Source: Microbacterium sp. Leaf159 (GTDB taxonomy: Bacteria; Actinomycetota; Actinomycetes; Actinomycetales; Microbacteriaceae). Taken from it: 64,000 bases of DNA. Made by a program: the position numbers and the translations under genes. The DNA is taken from contig NZ_LMOU01000002.1 of assembly GCF_001423615.1 (NCBI RefSeq), forward strand, positions 253,573 to 317,572, written 5' to 3'. This document shows, piece after piece, positions 63,214-64,000 of the stretch. How positions within the stretch are numbered: position 1 is the first letter of the stretch; each line of letters begins with the position of its first letter. The notes under the pieces were generated by a model. That model ran no database searches. It was not told where the DNA came from and saw nothing but the letters and a program-made list of their open reading frames with translations.

Positions 63214-64000
63214 ATGGAACCGCTGCTGATCGTCGTCCTGACCGCGGCCGTCGCGAGCGCGGCGTGCTGGATCCTGTCGCTCGCGACCCGCGACACCTCG
63301 TGGGTCGACCGCGCCTGGTCGATCGTGCCGGTCGTCTACGTGTGGATCTTCACGGGCACAGCCCTCGCCGGCGGTGAGGACGCGAGCCGCCTCGTTCTCA
63401 TGGCCATCCTCGTGACCCTGTGGGGTGTGCGCCTGACCTACAACTTCGCCCGCAAGGGCGGGTACACCGGCATGGAGGACTACCGGTGGGCGATCCTGCG
63501 CGGACGCATGAAGCCGTGGCAGTTCCAGCTCTTCAACCTGCTGTTCATCATCGCGTACCAGATGACGCTGCTCGTGCTGATCACGCTGCCGGCGGAGATC
63601 GCGCTGCAGCATCCTGCTCCGCTGAACGTGTGGGACCTCGTGTTCGCCGCGATCTTCCTGGCACTGCTCATCGGCGAGACCGTCGCCGACCAGCAGCAAT
63701 GGGAGTTCCATCGACGCAAGAAGCAGGCGGGCGGCACGCTCGCCCCAGGCTTCGCCACCGAGGGGCTGTTCCGCGTCAGCCGGCACCCCAACTTCTTCTT
63801 CGAGCAGAGCCAGTGGTGGGCGCTCTACGCGATCGGGGCGACGGCTGCGGTCGCCTCAGGTGCCGGCTTCCTCGGCGGCGCGCTGAACTGGACGGTGATC
63901 GGGCCGTTCCTGCTCAGCATCCTGTTCCTCGGATCGACGATCTTCACCGAGTCGATCACCGCGGCGAAGTACCCCGCGTACGCCGACTACCGCCGGACGA
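63214..64000 (+). CDS. DUF1295 / steroid-5-alpha-reductase-like membrane protein, cut by window end
   Basis: The 262 visible codons encode a membrane protein with about seven helices and no stop before the edge. TSWVDRAWSIVPVVYVW, FRVSRHPNFFFEQSQWWALY and TESITAAKYPAYADYRR are characteristic of DUF1295, a relative of isoprenylcysteine methyltransferases and steroid reductases. Only a few C-terminal codons are probably missing. It may act on membrane lipids; the reaction is unknown. Confidence 0.9.
   Translation, partial: MEPLLIVVLTAAVASAACWILSLATRDTSWVDRAWSIVPVVYVWIFTGTALAGGEDASRLVLMAILVTLWGVRLTYNFARKGGYTGMEDYRWAILRGRMKPWQFQLFNLLFIIAYQMTLLVLITLPAEIALQHPAPLNVWDLVFAAIFLALLIGETVADQQQWEFHRRKKQAGGTLAPGFATEGLFRVSRHPNFFFEQSQWWALYAIGATAAVASGAGFLGGALNWTVIGPFLLSILFLGSTIFTESITAAKYPAYADYRRT

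Overview
This window is a stretch of chromosome from a high-GC actinobacterium, most likely a Microbacterium or close relative in the Microbacteriaceae. The evidence is the uniformly GC-rich codon use, a CIRCE-controlled groEL without a groES beside it, carD, SenX3-RegX3, a GlnR-type orphan regulator, a MutT1-like NUDIX/phosphatase fusion, a SigK-RskA-fasciclin cluster and a topA-tmk-holB / Tad-type pilus / acs neighbourhood known from other actinobacteria. I see no phage, transposase, CRISPR array, rRNA or island with foreign composition. The species assignment is inference from gene content.

Layout. 1-11.7 kb: end of a WXG100 gene, groL, a LytR_C protein, DUF3263 and DUF2332 proteins, msrB plus a nitroreductase, a DMT exporter, a YedK-type protein, an MmcQ/YjbR protein, an ABC exporter with an overlapping two-component pair, and an aldo/keto reductase. 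11.8-21.9 kb: tRNA-Thr(UGU), a DsbA-like protein lacking its cysteines, a UgpC/MsiK-type sugar ATPase, a DUF4032 protein, an NAD(P)-binding protein, rlmB-cysS, an SDR, fused ispDF, carD and a lipoprotein. 22-36.9 kb is rich in phosphate and nitrogen control: regX3-senX3 diverging from phoU, gpmA, a small cluster with ygfZ and a nitrobindin-like protein, glnR, ppk, a NUDIX/phosphatase protein and pstSCAB. Direct-repeat PHO boxes lie before phoU, ppk and pstS, so these loci probably form one Pho regulon.

37-47 kb: a large nested palindrome, a nuclease-like gene with an apparent frameshift, pabC, a candidate small RNA, sigK-rskA with a divergent fasciclin lipoprotein behind a SigK-like promoter, tRNA-Lys, a DJ-1/PfpI protein, a pncA-DUF1697-M23 operon, tRNA-Thr(CGU) and a TAP-like peptidase. 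47-58 kb: holB, tmk, topA, a compact Tad/Flp pilus operon (CpaF ATPase, a TadB-TadC fusion, DUF4244 pilin-like protein, two TadE-like proteins), then acs behind a good promoter and an 11-codon upstream reading frame, and RidA. 58-64 kb: a bifunctional PASTA penicillin-binding protein, a metallophosphoesterase, tRNA-Pro(CGG), VanZ, a HAD phosphatase and a DUF1295 membrane protein cut by the window edge.

A feature that runs through the window is a TAnnnT hexamer placed 6-7 nt before the start codon of many first-in-operon genes that lack a Shine-Dalgarno sequence. This is the signature of leaderless transcripts, and it helped to fix several starts. I did not find one large undescribed defence or biosynthetic system. 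The most interesting unexplained items are the candidate small RNA at 39077-39160, the nested palindrome at 37000-37081 beside a frameshifted AbiEi/DUF559-type gene, and the leaderless short reading frame upstream of acs.
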